Shown in pieces: positions 1 through 9,223 of a stretch of DNA of 64,000 nt. The translations under genes and the position numbers were made by a program. The stretch is taken from positions 62,001-126,000 of the forward strand of contig NZ_CABPSB010000002.1 of NCBI RefSeq assembly GCF_902459655.1. Reading direction: 5' to 3'. A model generated the notes under the pieces. The model did no database searches. It saw only the letters and a program-made list of their open reading frames with translations, and had not been told where the DNA came from. The DNA is from Pandoraea anhela. Lineage in GTDB: Bacteria > Pseudomonadota > Gammaproteobacteria > Burkholderiales > Burkholderiaceae. Each line of letters opens with the position of its first letter. Position 1 is the stretch's first letter.

Positions 1-56
1 GCGGAGCGACGCTATCGAATCCCCGTCGATCGGTCTCTTGCCCGACCCGCCGGTTC

Positions 57-791
57 ATGTCGAGACGTCCCATGCAAGCCCTGCACAGCATCCAGAACTT
101 CCAACTCCTCCCACTGCTCAACACCCTCATATCGCTCGCCGTGGCGTTCATCCTCGGCACGATCATCGGTGTGGAGCGTCAGGTCAGACAACGTACCGCG
201 GGACTGCGAACGAACGTGCTCGTGGCCGTCGGTGCGGCAGCGTTCGTCGATCTGTCGATGCGGCTCCTGCCGGGCGACACGCGCGTGATCTCGTACGTGG
301 TATCGGGCGTCGGCTTCCTCGGTGCAGGCGCCATCATGAAGGACGGTGCGTCCGTGCGCGGCCTGAACACCGCCGCCACGCTATGGGGGTCGGCCGCCGT
401 GGGCGCAGCGGCAGGCGCGAGCATGGTCATCGAGGCCGTGGTCGTTGCGTTATTCGTACTCGCGGCCAATACGCTGCTGCGGCCGGTCGTCAACCGCATC
501 AACCGTGCACCGATCAACGAGGCAACCTCCGAAGCCAGTTACGCATTGTCCGTCATCTGCGCGCGCACCACGCAGCGCGACGTGCTCGATAAGGTCGAGG
601 CATGGCTCGAAGCCTCGAACTATCCGGTGCGTGCGCTCGACATTCATCCGTTCGGCGAAGCGGAAGTCGAAATCGAAGCGCTGTTGTTGCCGACGGCCGT
701 CAAGGCCGGCGAACTCGATGCGCTGACCGATCATCTGGAAACGCTGCCAGGCGTCAATCAGGTGTTCTGGTCGAGTCGTTCGGATGACTAA
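57..791 (+). CDS. MgtC/SapB-family inner membrane protein
   Basis: A 244-residue membrane protein of the MgtC/SapB family. The N-terminal half holds several hydrophobic helices with the family pattern 'LGTIIGVERQ' (about residues 33-42) followed by 'GLRTNVLVAVGAAAF' and 'GVGFLGAGAIMKDG'. The C-terminal 90 residues are soluble and ACT-like. Family members help survival at low magnesium or inside host cells and modulate F-type ATPase or transporters; the role here is not shown by sequence. An alternative ATG lies at 72; neither start has a clear ribosome-binding site, so the longer form is kept. Confidence 0.85.
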   Translation: MSRRPMQALHSIQNFQLLPLLNTLISLAVAFILGTIIGVERQVRQRTAGLRTNVLVAVGAAAFVDLSMRLLPGDTRVISYVVSGVGFLGAGAIMKDGASVRGLNTAATLWGSAAVGAAAGASMVIEAVVVALFVLAANTLLRPVVNRINRAPINEATSEASYALSVICARTTQRDVLDKVEAWLEASNYPVRALDIHPFGEAEVEIEALLLPTAVKAGELDALTDHLETLPGVNQVFWSSRSDD

Positions 792-999
792 TGATTTGTC
801 TTGGGGGATGTCCGACAAAATCATCGGATATCTCTGACAACCCTGGACATTCCTCAGGAAAAAGTCGAATTACATTCGATTACAAACCCTTACAGCACCG
901 CACGCCACCGCTTCTTAGACTGGAATCTCACTAACGCAAGTGATGCCTGCACGACAGCCGTTCCTTCCCTGTGCAGCGCAAAGCCAAGGAGTCCATCTG

Positions 1000-1335
1000 A
1001 TGAAGAAGCTGAATTTTTCGATTGCAGCGTCCCTCGCCGCCCTGACCCTCGCCGGCGCATCGGCACTGAGTTTCGCGCAAGGTGCGGCGGGCGGCGGCGC
1101 AGCCGGCCCTGGCGGCGGTACGACAACGGACCCGTCGGCCCCGATGCCGAGTCAGGCGTCGCCGGATTCGCGTCAGGCGCCCACGCCGGGCGCGCAAACC
1201 ATGACGCCGTCGGATCCGCATCCGAATGCGAAGGCGCAGAAGCCGCGTCACAGCACCAAGAAAACGCCGAACAACGGCAATACCGGCAATGGCGCCACGA
1301 ACGCCCCGGATAACGCGCCGGGCAAGGCGCAGTAA
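1000..1335 (+). CDS. Small secreted Gly/Pro/Asn-rich protein
   Basis: A 111-residue hypothetical protein. The start at 1000 has an AAGGA ribosome-binding site at 986-990 and begins a good Sec signal peptide: 'MKKLNFSIAASLAAL', a hydrophobic core, and cleavage after 'ALSFAQ' near residue 26. The mature part is low-complexity and rich in Gly, Pro, Thr and Asn, with no recognisable domain and no cysteine. It is probably periplasmic. A longer in-frame start at 940 would bury the signal peptide and is less likely. Confidence 0.6.
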   Translation: MKKLNFSIAASLAALTLAGASALSFAQGAAGGGAAGPGGGTTTDPSAPMPSQASPDSRQAPTPGAQTMTPSDPHPNAKAQKPRHSTKKTPNNGNTGNGATNAPDNAPGKAQ

Positions 1336-1550
1336 GGTGGCACGAAGCCGGTGACGATGTGCCGGTGGCGACACCGGCATCATCACGGTCATTTCCCGGT
1401 CATTTCCCGGTCATTTCTCGATCATTTAGGTCGTCTCGCCGGACATCCCGGCGATGGCATTCCGTCGGTACCGCGACCGCACGGGCCCTGCATCGGGCCT
1501 GGCCCACCCCCCTCGCCCGGGGGCAGTCCGGGCCGGACATGACCGACGAT

Positions 1551-1587
1551 AAAAAAGCAGGCCCGCGATTTGCGGGCCTGCTTTTTT
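1551..1587. terminator. Bidirectional Rho-independent terminator
   Basis: Perfect 10-bp stem GCAGGCCCGC (1557-1566) / GCGGGCCTGC (1572-1581) with a 5-base loop. Six A precede it and six T follow, so it can stop transcripts from both sides: the small secreted protein gene on the plus strand and the DUF1840 gene on the minus strand. Confidence 0.9.
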
Positions 1588-1646
1588 CGTGTCATCGACT
1601 CGATTGCGCCGGGATACTGTCGGCACACCGGCGGCGAGCCAGGGCG

Positions 1647-1973
1647 TCAGCGACTGCCGACCTCCCACATCACGGCGCTGCCTTCCGCATGTGCTTCCTT
1701 GAGCATGTTCAGCAGCGGATAGGCGCGTTGCGAAAGACGCAGGCGATTGTCCTCATCACGCTCATCGGACGTCTTGCCTTTGCTTTCCTTGTCGGCAGCC
1801 GCCGTGTCTTCCGCAATGGCGGCTTCGAGCTTCGCGATGGCATCCGCCGTTTCGTCCGACCCGATCGCGCCGCGCTCGCCGAGTTTCTTCCCGACGATCC
1901 CCAGCAGCAATTGGGCGAGATTCTCCAGCATGTTGATGGTGGGCGAGGCGTGCGCCTTGAACGTTACCAGCAT
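1647..1973 (-). CDS. DUF1840 domain-containing protein
   Basis: A 108-residue cytosolic protein whose opening 'MLVTFKAHASPTINM' followed by 'LLLGIVGKKLGERGAI' matches the DUF1840 family, found mainly in betaproteobacteria. The centre is a charged Asp/Lys/Glu-rich linker, and the C-terminus 'RAYPLLNMLKEAH' is a second helical element. Function is unknown. It is divergent from argS, with about 150 bp between the two starts for both promoters. Confidence 0.75.
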   Translation of the reverse strand: MLVTFKAHASPTINMLENLAQLLLGIVGKKLGERGAIGSDETADAIAKLEAAIAEDTAAADKESKGKTSDERDEDNRLRLSQRAYPLLNMLKEAHAEGSAVMWEVGSR

Positions 1974-2125
1974 GGTTGGCTCCCTATTCGAGTTATCACC
2001 ACCGCCGTCCCTGCCCTGTTACGCAAGGAGGGGTACCGTGACTTCATCATACACCTGTTAAAATCCGTTGCTGACGATTCAACTGCCTGTCCGGACGTGT
2101 CCGGACGCACCCGAAACACCCGCCA

Positions 2126-3889
2126 ATGCTACCCGCACAAAAGAATGCTCTCGTCGCGCTGATCGGCGACGTCGTCGCCGGCTTGATGCCTGCGGACGGC
2201 ACTGCGCCCGCCGCGCCCGTCATCCTGCTCGAACGCCCGAAAGTCGCCGCGCACGGTGATCTGGCCTGTAACGTGGCGATGCAACTCGCCAAGCCCTTGC
2301 GCGCCAACCCGCGCGAGCTGGCCCAGAAGATTGCCGACGCGATCCTCGCCGACACCCGCGCCAAGGGTCTCGTCGACGCCGTCGAAATCGCCGGCCCGGG
2401 CTTCATCAATCTGCGTCTGGCCAATGCCGCCAAGCAGTCGGTCGCCCGCGCGATCCTGACCGAAGGCGCCGCCTTCGGCCGCCGCGCCGCCAGCAACGAG
2501 GCCACCCCGGTGCTCGTCGAGTTCGTCTCGGCCAACCCGACCGGCCCGCTGCACGTGGGTCACGGACGTCAGGCCGCGCTCGGCGACACGATCTCGGCGC
2601 TGCTCGGCACACAAGGCCGTCCGGTGCACCGCGAGTTCTATTACAACGACGCCGGCGTCCAGATCCAGACGCTCGCCACCTCGGTGCAGGCCCGCGCGCG
2701 CGGCTTCAAGCCGGGCGACGCCGAATGGCCGGAATCGGCCTATAACGGCGACTACATCGGCGACATCGCGCAGGACTTCCTCGCCGGCAAGACCGTGCAG
2801 GCGTCCGATGGCGCGCCCGTCACCGGCAGCGGCGACATCGAAGACATCGACTCGATCCGCGCATTCGCCGTGGCGTATCTGCGCCGCGAGCAGGACATCG
2901 ATCTGCAAACGTTCGGCGTCATCTTCGATCAGTACTATCTCGAATCGTCGCTGTACGCCGACGGCAGCGTCGAGCGCACGGTGCAGGCGCTCATCGACGC
3001 CGGCGTGACGTATGAGCAGGAAGGCGCGCTGTGGCTGCGCACGACCGACTACGGCGACGACAAGGACCGCGTGATGCGCAAGTCCGACGGCACGTACACG
3101 TACTTCGTGCCGGACGTTGCCTATCACACGCGCAAGTGGGATCGCGGCTTCCATCAGGTCATCAACGTGCAGGGCTCGGATCACCATGGCACCATCGCCC
3201 GCGTTCGCGCCGGCCTGCAAGCCTTGGGCATCGGCATTCCGAAGGGCTACCCCGACTACGTGCTGCACAAGATGGTCACCGTCATGCGCAACGGCGAAGA
3301 GGTGAAAATCTCCAAGCGCGCCGGCAGCTACGTGACGGTGCGCGATCTGATCGAATGGTCGGGCGGCATTACGGCCGAGACGCCGGTCACGGACCCCGTC
3401 GCGCGTGAAGACGCGCTGCGCCGTGGTCGCGACGCCGTGCGCTTCTTCCTAATTTCGCGCAAGGCCGATACCGAATTCGTGTTCGACGTGGACCTCGCGC
3501 TCAAACAGAACGACGAAAACCCGGTGTACTACGTGCAATACGCACATGCACGTATCTGCTCGATCCTCACGCAGTGGGGCGGCAACGAAGCCGCGCTGGC
3601 CAGCGCCGATCTCGCGCCGCTCGACAGCGAACGCGCGCTCGCCCTGCTGCAATTGCTCGCCGAGTACCCGGACATGCTCACGCGTGCCGCCGAGGAACTC
3701 GCGCCGCACGCCGTGGCCTTCTATCTGCGGGATCTGGCGGGGGCGTTCCACTCCTTCTACAACTCGGATCGCGTGCTCGTGGACGACGACACCGTGAAGC
3801 ACGCGCGGCTGGCGCTGCTCGCGGCGACACGTCAGGTGCTGCGCAACGGGCTTGCCGTGCTGGGCGTGTCGGCCCCGGCCAAGATGTAA
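2126..3889 (+). CDS. argS: Arginine--tRNA ligase (ArgRS)
   Basis: A class I aminoacyl-tRNA synthetase of 587 residues that charges tRNA-Arg with arginine in the cytosol. The HIGH signature is 'HVGHGRQ' (H143-H146), preceded by '[12 protein letters not shown]', which is typical of ArgRS. The KMSKS equivalent is 'VKISKRAG'. The N-terminal Add-1 tRNA-recognition domain covers roughly residues 1-115, and the C-terminal DALR anticodon-binding domain ends in '[13 protein letters not shown]'. Length is normal. The SPOR-domain gene starts 61 bp downstream on the same strand, so the two may be co-transcribed up to the hairpin at 4640. Confidence 0.97.
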   Translation: MLPAQKNALVALIGDVVAGLMPADGTAPAAPVILLERPKVAAHGDLACNVAMQLAKPLRANPRELAQKIADAILADTRAKGLVDAVEIAGPGFINLRLANAAKQSVARAILTEGAAFGRRAASNEATPVLVEFVSANPTGPLHVGHGRQAALGDTISALLGTQGRPVHREFYYNDAGVQIQTLATSVQARARGFKPGDAEWPESAYNGDYIGDIAQDFLAGKTVQASDGAPVTGSGDIEDIDSIRAFAVAYLRREQDIDLQTFGVIFDQYYLESSLYADGSVERTVQALIDAGVTYEQEGALWLRTTDYGDDKDRVMRKSDGTYTYFVPDVAYHTRKWDRGFHQVINVQGSDHHGTIARVRAGLQALGIGIPKGYPDYVLHKMVTVMRNGEEVKISKRAGSYVTVRDLIEWSGGITAETPVTDPVAREDALRRGRDAVRFFLISRKADTEFVFDVDLALKQNDENPVYYVQYAHARICSILTQWGGNEAALASADLAPLDSERALALLQLLAEYPDMLTRAAEELAPHAVAFYLRDLAGAFHSFYNSDRVLVDDDTVKHARLALLAATRQVLRNGLAVLGVSAPAKM

Positions 3890-3950
3890 GTTATCCAACC
3901 ACTCCGAACGGCAACCCGCATCGGAACTCTGTAAGGACGGAATCGACTCG

Positions 3951-4634
3951 ATGGCAAACACACGTCGACCACCCCGCCAGCGGGGCGGTACTTTTCTGGG
4001 CATCGTGCTCGGCCTGATCGTTGGGCTGGCCGTTGCCGTCGTCGTTGCGCTCTACATCACGAAGACGCCGACGCCGTTCGTCGAAAAGACGCCGCCGCGC
4101 CCGGCCGACAATTCGCCGGCGGCGCAGGCACCGGATCCGAACAAGTCGCTCCAGCCGCGCACGCCGTTGCCGGGCGCCGCGTCGGGTCCCGCCGTGCCGG
4201 ATACGGCGTCGGCGGTCGAGTCGTCGCCGCTGGTGCCGGGGGTGCCGGTCGCGCCGCAGGCAGCTTCCACTCCGGCGGCCCCGGCGACGCCGCCGGCACA
4301 GCCGAAGCCGTCGCCGGCCGACATTCTGAACGGGAAATCGACGGTACCGGTCGCTCCGCCGACCACGCCGCCCGCGAGCGCCACGGATAACGCCAGCACG
4401 GGCTATTACCTGCAAGTCGGCGCGTTCAAATCGCAGAGCGACGCCGAACAACTGCGCGCCAAGCTGGCTCTCTCGGGCTTCGAAGCGAAGGTCACGCAGC
4501 GAGACGCCAACGGTCTGACGCTGTTCCGCGTGCGTCTCGGCCCGTACGGCAAGCTCGACGAGATGAACCACGTGCGTCAGCGCCTGCAGGACGGCGGCTA
4601 CGACACGGCAGTCATCCGTTTCACGAAGCAATGA
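3951..4634 (+). CDS. SPOR-domain cell-division-type membrane protein
   Basis: A 227-residue bitopic protein. A short basic N-terminus 'MANTRRPPRQRGG' leads into one transmembrane helix ('FLGIVLGLIVGLAVAVVVAL'), then a long Pro/Ala-rich periplasmic linker. The C-terminal SPOR domain starts at about residue 147 ('YYLQVGAFKSQSDAEQLRAK') and ends 'GGYDTAVIRF'. SPOR domains bind denuded septal peptidoglycan, as in FtsN, which has the same layout. The start at 3951 is preferred over in-frame upstream starts inside argS because it places the helix directly after a short basic tail. Confidence 0.88.
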   Translation: MANTRRPPRQRGGTFLGIVLGLIVGLAVAVVVALYITKTPTPFVEKTPPRPADNSPAAQAPDPNKSLQPRTPLPGAASGPAVPDTASAVESSPLVPGVPVAPQAASTPAAPATPPAQPKPSPADILNGKSTVPVAPPTTPPASATDNASTGYYLQVGAFKSQSDAEQLRAKLALSGFEAKVTQRDANGLTLFRVRLGPYGKLDEMNHVRQRLQDGGYDTAVIRFTKQ

Positions 4635-4639
4635 GCGCG

Positions 4640-4676
4640 AAAGGCGTTGCACCGTAAGGGCAACGCCTTTTGTTTT
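4640..4676 (+). terminator. Rho-independent terminator after argS-SPOR genes
   Basis: An 11-bp stem AAAGGCGTTGC (4640-4650) / GCAACGCCTTT (4660-4670) closes a 9-base loop and is followed by a T-rich run (TTTTGTTTT) just after the SPOR gene stop. Confidence 0.88.
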
Positions 4677-4879
4677 CCCTGACGAACCCTCAGGACCGGG
4701 CAACGCACCGCAAAAGGCCGCATCATCGGGCCTGCGTTCGCCAAACGAACGGGACGTTGAACCCGGCGGCGCAACACCGGTCATATGCACTGGCTAATTT
4801 GCCTGAATCCGGGATATGGTTTCGCGGGTGCGTCGCTCACCGATGAACGGCGCGTCCGCCTCACTCCTACACAACGATC

Positions 4880-5560
4880 ATGAAAAAACTTCTTGGTGCC
4901 GTACTGATTTCTTTCGGTTTCCTCTCGGGTGTCGCCTCGGCCTCGCCTGAAGCACCGGTCTCGGGGACCGACTATCTGACGATTGCGCAACAGCCGACGT
5001 CGGCGGGTCCCGGCAAGATCGAAGTGACCGAATTCTTCTGGTACGGCTGCCCGCATTGCAATGCGCTCGAGCCGACGCTGGAGAAGTGGGTCAAGGCCCA
5101 GGGCAAGGACGTGGTGTTCAAGCGCGTGCCGGTCGCCTTCCAGGACCGGTTCGAACCGCACACGCGCATGTTCTTCGCGCTGACGGCGCTCGGCCGTGAA
5201 GCCGAACTCACGCCGAAGGTCTTCAACGAAATCCACGTCAAGCACAACTATCTGCTCACCCCGCAGCAGCAAGCCGACTTCCTCGCGCAGTTCGGCATCG
5301 ACAAGCAGAAGTACATGGACGCCTACAACGGCTTCTCGACGGCGACCAGCGTGAAGACGGCCAACAAGACGTGGCAGGACTACAAGATCGACGGCGTGCC
5401 GACGATCGCGATTCAGGGCAAGTACCTCGTCTCGCCGGCCACCTCGGGCGACGCGCTGCAAAAGGCCGGCAAGCCGGCCACGAGCGAACAGCAGACGTTC
5501 GATGCAGCGCTCAAGACGGCCGACTCGATCATCAATCAGATCCGCGCGAAGAAGATGTAA
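4880..5560 (+). CDS. dsbA: Periplasmic thiol:disulfide interchange protein DsbA
   Basis: A 226-residue thioredoxin-fold oxidase that introduces disulfide bonds into exported proteins. The signal peptide is 'MKKLLGAVLISFGFLSGVASA'. The active site is C57-P-H-C60 in 'FFWYGCPHCNALEP', and the cis-Pro loop is 'GVPTIAIQGKY'. The helical insertion lies in between, as expected for DsbA/DsbL. It stands as its own unit with a terminator on each side (4640 and 5575). Its many likely clients include the porins and the secreted proteins of this window. Confidence 0.95.
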   Translation: MKKLLGAVLISFGFLSGVASASPEAPVSGTDYLTIAQQPTSAGPGKIEVTEFFWYGCPHCNALEPTLEKWVKAQGKDVVFKRVPVAFQDRFEPHTRMFFALTALGREAELTPKVFNEIHVKHNYLLTPQQQADFLAQFGIDKQKYMDAYNGFSTATSVKTANKTWQDYKIDGVPTIAIQGKYLVSPATSGDALQKAGKPATSEQQTFDAALKTADSIINQIRAKKM

Positions 5561-5574
5561 GCTTCGCCGCTCAC

Positions 5575-5599
5575 AAAGCCCGGCCCCGGCCGGGCTTTT
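5575..5599 (+). terminator. Rho-independent terminator after dsbA
   Basis: A GC-rich inverted repeat AAAGCCCGGCC / GGCCGGGCTTT with a minimal loop, followed by a T run. It ends 8 bases before the next start codon, so the SDR gene must be transcribed from readthrough or from a promoter inside dsbA. Confidence 0.8.
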
Positions 5600-5606
5600 G
5601 CGTTAT

Positions 5607-6515
5607 ATGGCCACACATACGACATCACCGAAGGTCTTCATCACCGGCGCGTCAAGCGGGCTGGGGCAGGCGCTCGCGCGTCACTATGCGGCGCAGGGTG
5701 CGATTCTGGGTCTCGTCGGCCGGCGCGGCGACGCACTCACCGAGCTGGCGGCAACGCTGCCGCATCCGCACGCCGTGCATTGTTATGCACTCGACGTGCG
5801 CGACGCCCTCGCGCTGCGCGCCGCCGCCGGCGACTTCATGTCGCGTCACGGCGTGCCCGATATCGTGATCGCCAATGCCGGCATCAGCCATGGCGTGAAC
5901 ACGGAAGACCCGGCGGACCTGCCTCACTTCGCCGCCGTCATGGAGACGAACTGGACGGCGATGGTCGCCACGTTCAGCCCCTTCGTCGCCCCCATGCGCG
6001 AGCGCAAGCGCGGCACGCTCGTGGGCATCGGCAGCGTGGCGGGAGTGCGCGGACTGCCCGGGCATGGGGCGTACAGCGCGTCCAAGGCGGCGGCGATGAC
6101 TTATCTGGAAAGCCTGCGGGTCGAGTTGCGCGCCGACAAGGTCGCCGTGGTGACGATCGCGCCGGGCTACATCCGGACGCCGATGACGGACGGCAATCCC
6201 TTCCCGATGCCGTTCCTGATGGATGCGGACAAGTTCGCCCGCAAAGCGGCAGCGGCGATTGCGGGCCGCAAACGTTTCGTAGTGCTGCCTTGGCAGATGG
6301 GTATCGTGGCGTGTGCCATGCGGCGGCTGCCGCGCTGGCTCTACGATATGCTGTTTGCACGTGCGCCCCGCAAACCGACGATGGCGCAGCGGCAGGCGCG
6401 CGAGGCGCACGAAGCAGCGGAAGCAGCGGAAGCAGCGGAAGCAGCGGAAGCGACGAAAGCGGCAGGCGCGGTGCAAACCCAAACGGACAACGACGAGACA
6501 AGCCGCAACGGCTGA
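5607..6515 (+). CDS. Short-chain dehydrogenase/reductase (SDR) with Ala/Glu tail
   Basis: A classical SDR oxidoreductase of 302 residues. It has the cofactor motif 'TGASSGLG' (about 13-20), 'NAGISHG' in the Rossmann core, a catalytic Ser in 'GIGSVAG', and Y156-x3-K160 in 'YSASK'. The substrate is unknown. The C-terminus runs past the usual fold: a basic stretch ('PRWLYDMLFARAPRKP') that may touch the membrane, then an Ala/Glu tail encoded by four tandem 9-bp units at 6411-6446. The start is the first ATG after the dsbA terminator. Confidence 0.85.
   Translation: MATHTTSPKVFITGASSGLGQALARHYAAQGAILGLVGRRGDALTELAATLPHPHAVHCYALDVRDALALRAAAGDFMSRHGVPDIVIANAGISHGVNTEDPADLPHFAAVMETNWTAMVATFSPFVAPMRERKRGTLVGIGSVAGVRGLPGHGAYSASKAAAMTYLESLRVELRADKVAVVTIAPGYIRTPMTDGNPFPMPFLMDADKFARKAAAAIAGRKRFVVLPWQMGIVACAMRRLPRWLYDMLFARAPRKPTMAQRQAREAHEAAEAAEAAEAAEATKAAGAVQTQTDNDETSRNG
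6411..6446 (+). repeat. 9-bp tandem repeat coding an Ala/Glu tail
   Basis: Four perfect copies of GAAGCAGCG in frame inside the SDR gene, followed by the diverged unit GAAGCGACG. Each unit codes Glu-Ala-Ala, so copy-number change alters tail length without a frameshift. Confidence 0.85.
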
Positions 6516-6851
6516 GCGTCAGGCCGGTCCGGCGCAGCATGCGGCGGTACGTTGCGACAAGGTGCGGTAAGGTGCGGTAAGGCACAGTAGGGCACAGTAA
6601 GGAACGGCAAGGCCCCCTCAGGATCGACGCGACGGGGGCCGCCGTGCCGCGACAGGTCTGCACGCGGTAGCGGGGTAGCGGGGTAGCGCGGTCGCTCAGG
6701 CGGCTCACACCGCTCCCACCGCCCACGCCACCCATCCCCCACGCCACTCACGCAGACCGCGCTCGGACATCCCCCAAATTGCAGGCCGAAGCCGGGGAAT
6801 CGCCTCTGCGGCGCGTTACAGTGCCCCGCATTCCAAACCTGCGGTGTCCCC
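6516..6851. other. Intergenic, with degenerate 10-bp repeats
   Basis: A 336-base gap. Around 6559-6613 it carries degenerate 10-bp units of the type AAGGTGCGGT, drifting to AAGGCACAGT, and at 6666-6688 short GGTAGCGG repeats. A 16-base sequence GCATTCCAAACCTGCG at 6828-6843, just ahead of the next start codon, recurs exactly at 7523-7538. I see no convincing gene. Confidence 0.5.
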
Positions 6852-7433
6852 ATGAACGCCATGTTCTCGCAAGCCGAAGCGCGCGCTTGCGCTTCGCGCG
6901 GCGGCGTCTCGCGTCGCCCCCTCTGCCGGCCCCTCTGCCGAACCCTCTGCCGGCACCTGTTCCGACGCTTGCGCCACGTCCGTCTCCTGACCCACGTCCT
7001 TCGCTTCGCCGGCCTGTCCGCGCTCACGGCACTGGCCGGATGCGCCGCAATGGATCCGGGCAACTGGCAAGTCTTCGGTCCGCCGGCATCGTACGTGCGC
7101 CCCGCGCCTGCCATCGTCGCCCCGGCCCCCATGATCGTTGCGCCCGCGCCCATCATCGTGACCCCGGCGCCGCCCCTCGTGGGACCCGCCCCTGTCGTGG
7201 TGGCGCCCGCGCCGGTGATCGTGGGGCCGCGTCCGCCCGTCGTCGTCGCGCCCGCTCAACCCCGTTCGTCGCGCGACGCGGGGCACTTCTTGCGCGAACG
7301 CTGCTATCTGGAAAAAGGCGGTTGCTACACCAGCGAGTACCGTGAGGGCTACGAATTCAATCCGTACACAGGCGGCTGGGACTGGGTCGGCCAGCGCGAT
7401 TATCACTGGAAGGGCAGTAGCGGAAATCGGTGA
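6852..7433 (+). CDS. Proline-rich putative lipoprotein
   Basis: A 193-residue protein with a lipobox 'LTALAGC' placing the lipidated cysteine at residue 64, which is unusually deep. The first 39 residues are basic with a repeated Cys-Arg-Pro-Leu pattern. A TTG at 6969 would give a normal-length lipoprotein signal ('LRHVRLLTHVLRFAGLS') and may be the true start. After the cysteine come repeats of 'APAPxIV' (about residues 80-130), then a Cys-containing globular end with 'NPYTGGWDWVGQRDYHW'. It is probably envelope-anchored; function unknown. Confidence 0.6.
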   Translation: MNAMFSQAEARACASRGGVSRRPLCRPLCRTLCRHLFRRLRHVRLLTHVLRFAGLSALTALAGCAAMDPGNWQVFGPPASYVRPAPAIVAPAPMIVAPAPIIVTPAPPLVGPAPVVVAPAPVIVGPRPPVVVAPAQPRSSRDAGHFLRERCYLEKGGCYTSEYREGYEFNPYTGGWDWVGQRDYHWKGSSGNR

Positions 7434-7676
7434 GACGACCGGCCGCCCCCCCGACATCGCATTCCATGCGTGAAACACACCGGCTCACGCAAGATTCGAT
7501 CGTATTTTTGTCCCGTTGAGGTGCATTCCAAACCTGCGTTAGAGTGTCCGTGTAACTTGAATAGAGGTACACACGACGTTAATCCGGATTCGCCGCCATA
7601 GAGCGGACGCATGTCGACACACGATCCGTCGGCGACCGATCCGACTGCGGCACTCCCAACCAAGCAGGAGAGGCAC

Positions 7677-8996
7677 ATGCAGGCAACCCCTACCGGCACG
7701 CCGGTCATCGATCCGGCGCTGCGACGCAAAGCGGTGATCGGCTCTACCCTGGGCAATGCGTTCGAGTGGTTCGACTTCACGGTCTATGGTCTCTTCGCGG
7801 TGGTCATCGCGAAGCTCTTCTTCCCTGCGGATAACGACACGACGTCGCTGCTCGCGAGTGTGGCCTCGCTCGGCGTGGCGTTCTTCTTCCGCCCTATCGG
7901 CGGACTGGCGTTCGGACTGTATGCGGACCGCGCGGGCCGCAAGTCGGCGCTCTCCGTCATGGTGTTGCTCATGGCGCTCGGCACGGGCCTCATCGGCATT
8001 GCCCCGACGTACGCCACCATCGGCTTCGCTGCGCCCTTGCTGATTTTGCTCGCGCGCGTCATTCAGGGCTTCTCGGCGGGGGGCGAATTCGGCGGCTCGA
8101 CGGCCATGCTCATCGAGTTTTCGCCACCGAATCTGCGCGGATTTTACGGTAGCTTCCAGATGTGTTCGCAGGCGCTCGCCGTCGCACTTGCGGGGCTGTG
8201 CGCTTACGTGCTCAACGCGGGGCTGTCCAAAGAAGCGCTCGAATCGTGGGGCTGGCGCCTGCCGTTTCTCTTCGGGATTCTGATCGGCCCGGTGGGCTTT
8301 TACATCCGACGCCGCATGACGGAGTCGCCGGAGTTCCTCGCGTACGCCGCCACGCGCGAACCGACGCGCCGCACGCCGCTCGCCGACGTCTTCTCGAAGC
8401 ACTATCGCTCGCTTATCGCCGGCTTCGGGCTGACGGTCGCCGCCACGACATCGTTTTACGTCACGCTGATCTACACACCGATCTACGCCGTCAAGCAACT
8501 CGGCCTGACGCAAGGCGCGGCGAGCCTGTCGACGTTCGTCGCCGCCATGCTGATTGCGGCCCTGTGCCCGCTCACGGGATGGATCTCGGATCGCGTCGGC
8601 CGCAAGCCGCTCATTCTGCTGTTCGTGCTGCTCTACGGGCTGACGTCGTTCTGGATGTTCACGCGCCTGCACGGCGCACCGTCGATGGGCAATCTGCTGC
8701 TCGCCCAGATTCTCCCGGCGATCTGCATGGGCTTCGTATGGGGGGCATTTCCGACAGCCGTCACGGAAGTGTTTCCGGTCGGCGTGCGCTCAACGGGCGT
8801 CTCGATCCTGTACAACGTCTCGGTAATGCTGTTCGGCGGCCTCGCGCCGTTCTGGATCACATATCTCATCAAGGTCACGCAGAACCCGCTCGCACCGGCG
8901 TACTACATTCTGCTGACGGTGACGATCAGTCTCGTCACGTACGGCCTGCTGGGTCGTGAAGGCCGGCACGTCCAGACGTCCGTGCAACACGTCTGA
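7677..8996 (+). CDS. MFS transporter, metabolite:H+ symporter (MHS) type
   Basis: A 12-helix major facilitator of about 439 residues. Family marks are 'GNAFEWFDFTVYG' at the first helix, 'RPIGGLAFGLYADRAGRK' in the loop after helix 2, and 'ARVIQGFSAGGEFGGSTAML', which is typical of the MHS subfamily (citrate, alpha-ketoglutarate, proline/betaine and shikimate symporters). The substrate cannot be read from sequence. The start at 7677 is chosen for its AGGAGAGG ribosome-binding site (7666-7673); an in-frame ATG at 7611 would add 22 polar residues. A strong terminator follows. Confidence 0.88.
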   Translation: MQATPTGTPVIDPALRRKAVIGSTLGNAFEWFDFTVYGLFAVVIAKLFFPADNDTTSLLASVASLGVAFFFRPIGGLAFGLYADRAGRKSALSVMVLLMALGTGLIGIAPTYATIGFAAPLLILLARVIQGFSAGGEFGGSTAMLIEFSPPNLRGFYGSFQMCSQALAVALAGLCAYVLNAGLSKEALESWGWRLPFLFGILIGPVGFYIRRRMTESPEFLAYAATREPTRRTPLADVFSKHYRSLIAGFGLTVAATTSFYVTLIYTPIYAVKQLGLTQGAASLSTFVAAMLIAALCPLTGWISDRVGRKPLILLFVLLYGLTSFWMFTRLHGAPSMGNLLLAQILPAICMGFVWGAFPTAVTEVFPVGVRSTGVSILYNVSVMLFGGLAPFWITYLIKVTQNPLAPAYYILLTVTISLVTYGLLGREGRHVQTSVQHV

Positions 8997-9035
8997 CATC
9001 ATGCGCGGCGCACGCCGCACGCCACGCGCCACAAC

Positions 9036-9076
9036 AACGCCCTGGGGCTCGCTTCCGCTCACGTCCCAGGGCGTTT
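9036..9076 (+). terminator. Rho-independent terminator after MFS gene
   Basis: An 11-bp stem AACGCCCTGGG (9036-9046) / CCCAGGGCGTT (9064-9074) followed by TTT. Confidence 0.82.
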
Positions 9077-9223
9077 TGTATGGCTGCGACGATGGCCGAC
9101 GCCGCCCCGGGCATCCGTGCGACATCATGCGCGACAATCTGCGCGACAACCTGCGTTATGACGTGGCCCGACGCAAGGCGGTGACGGTGCGGCGCGGGAC
9201 GGCCGATCGACGACCTGGCGCCG

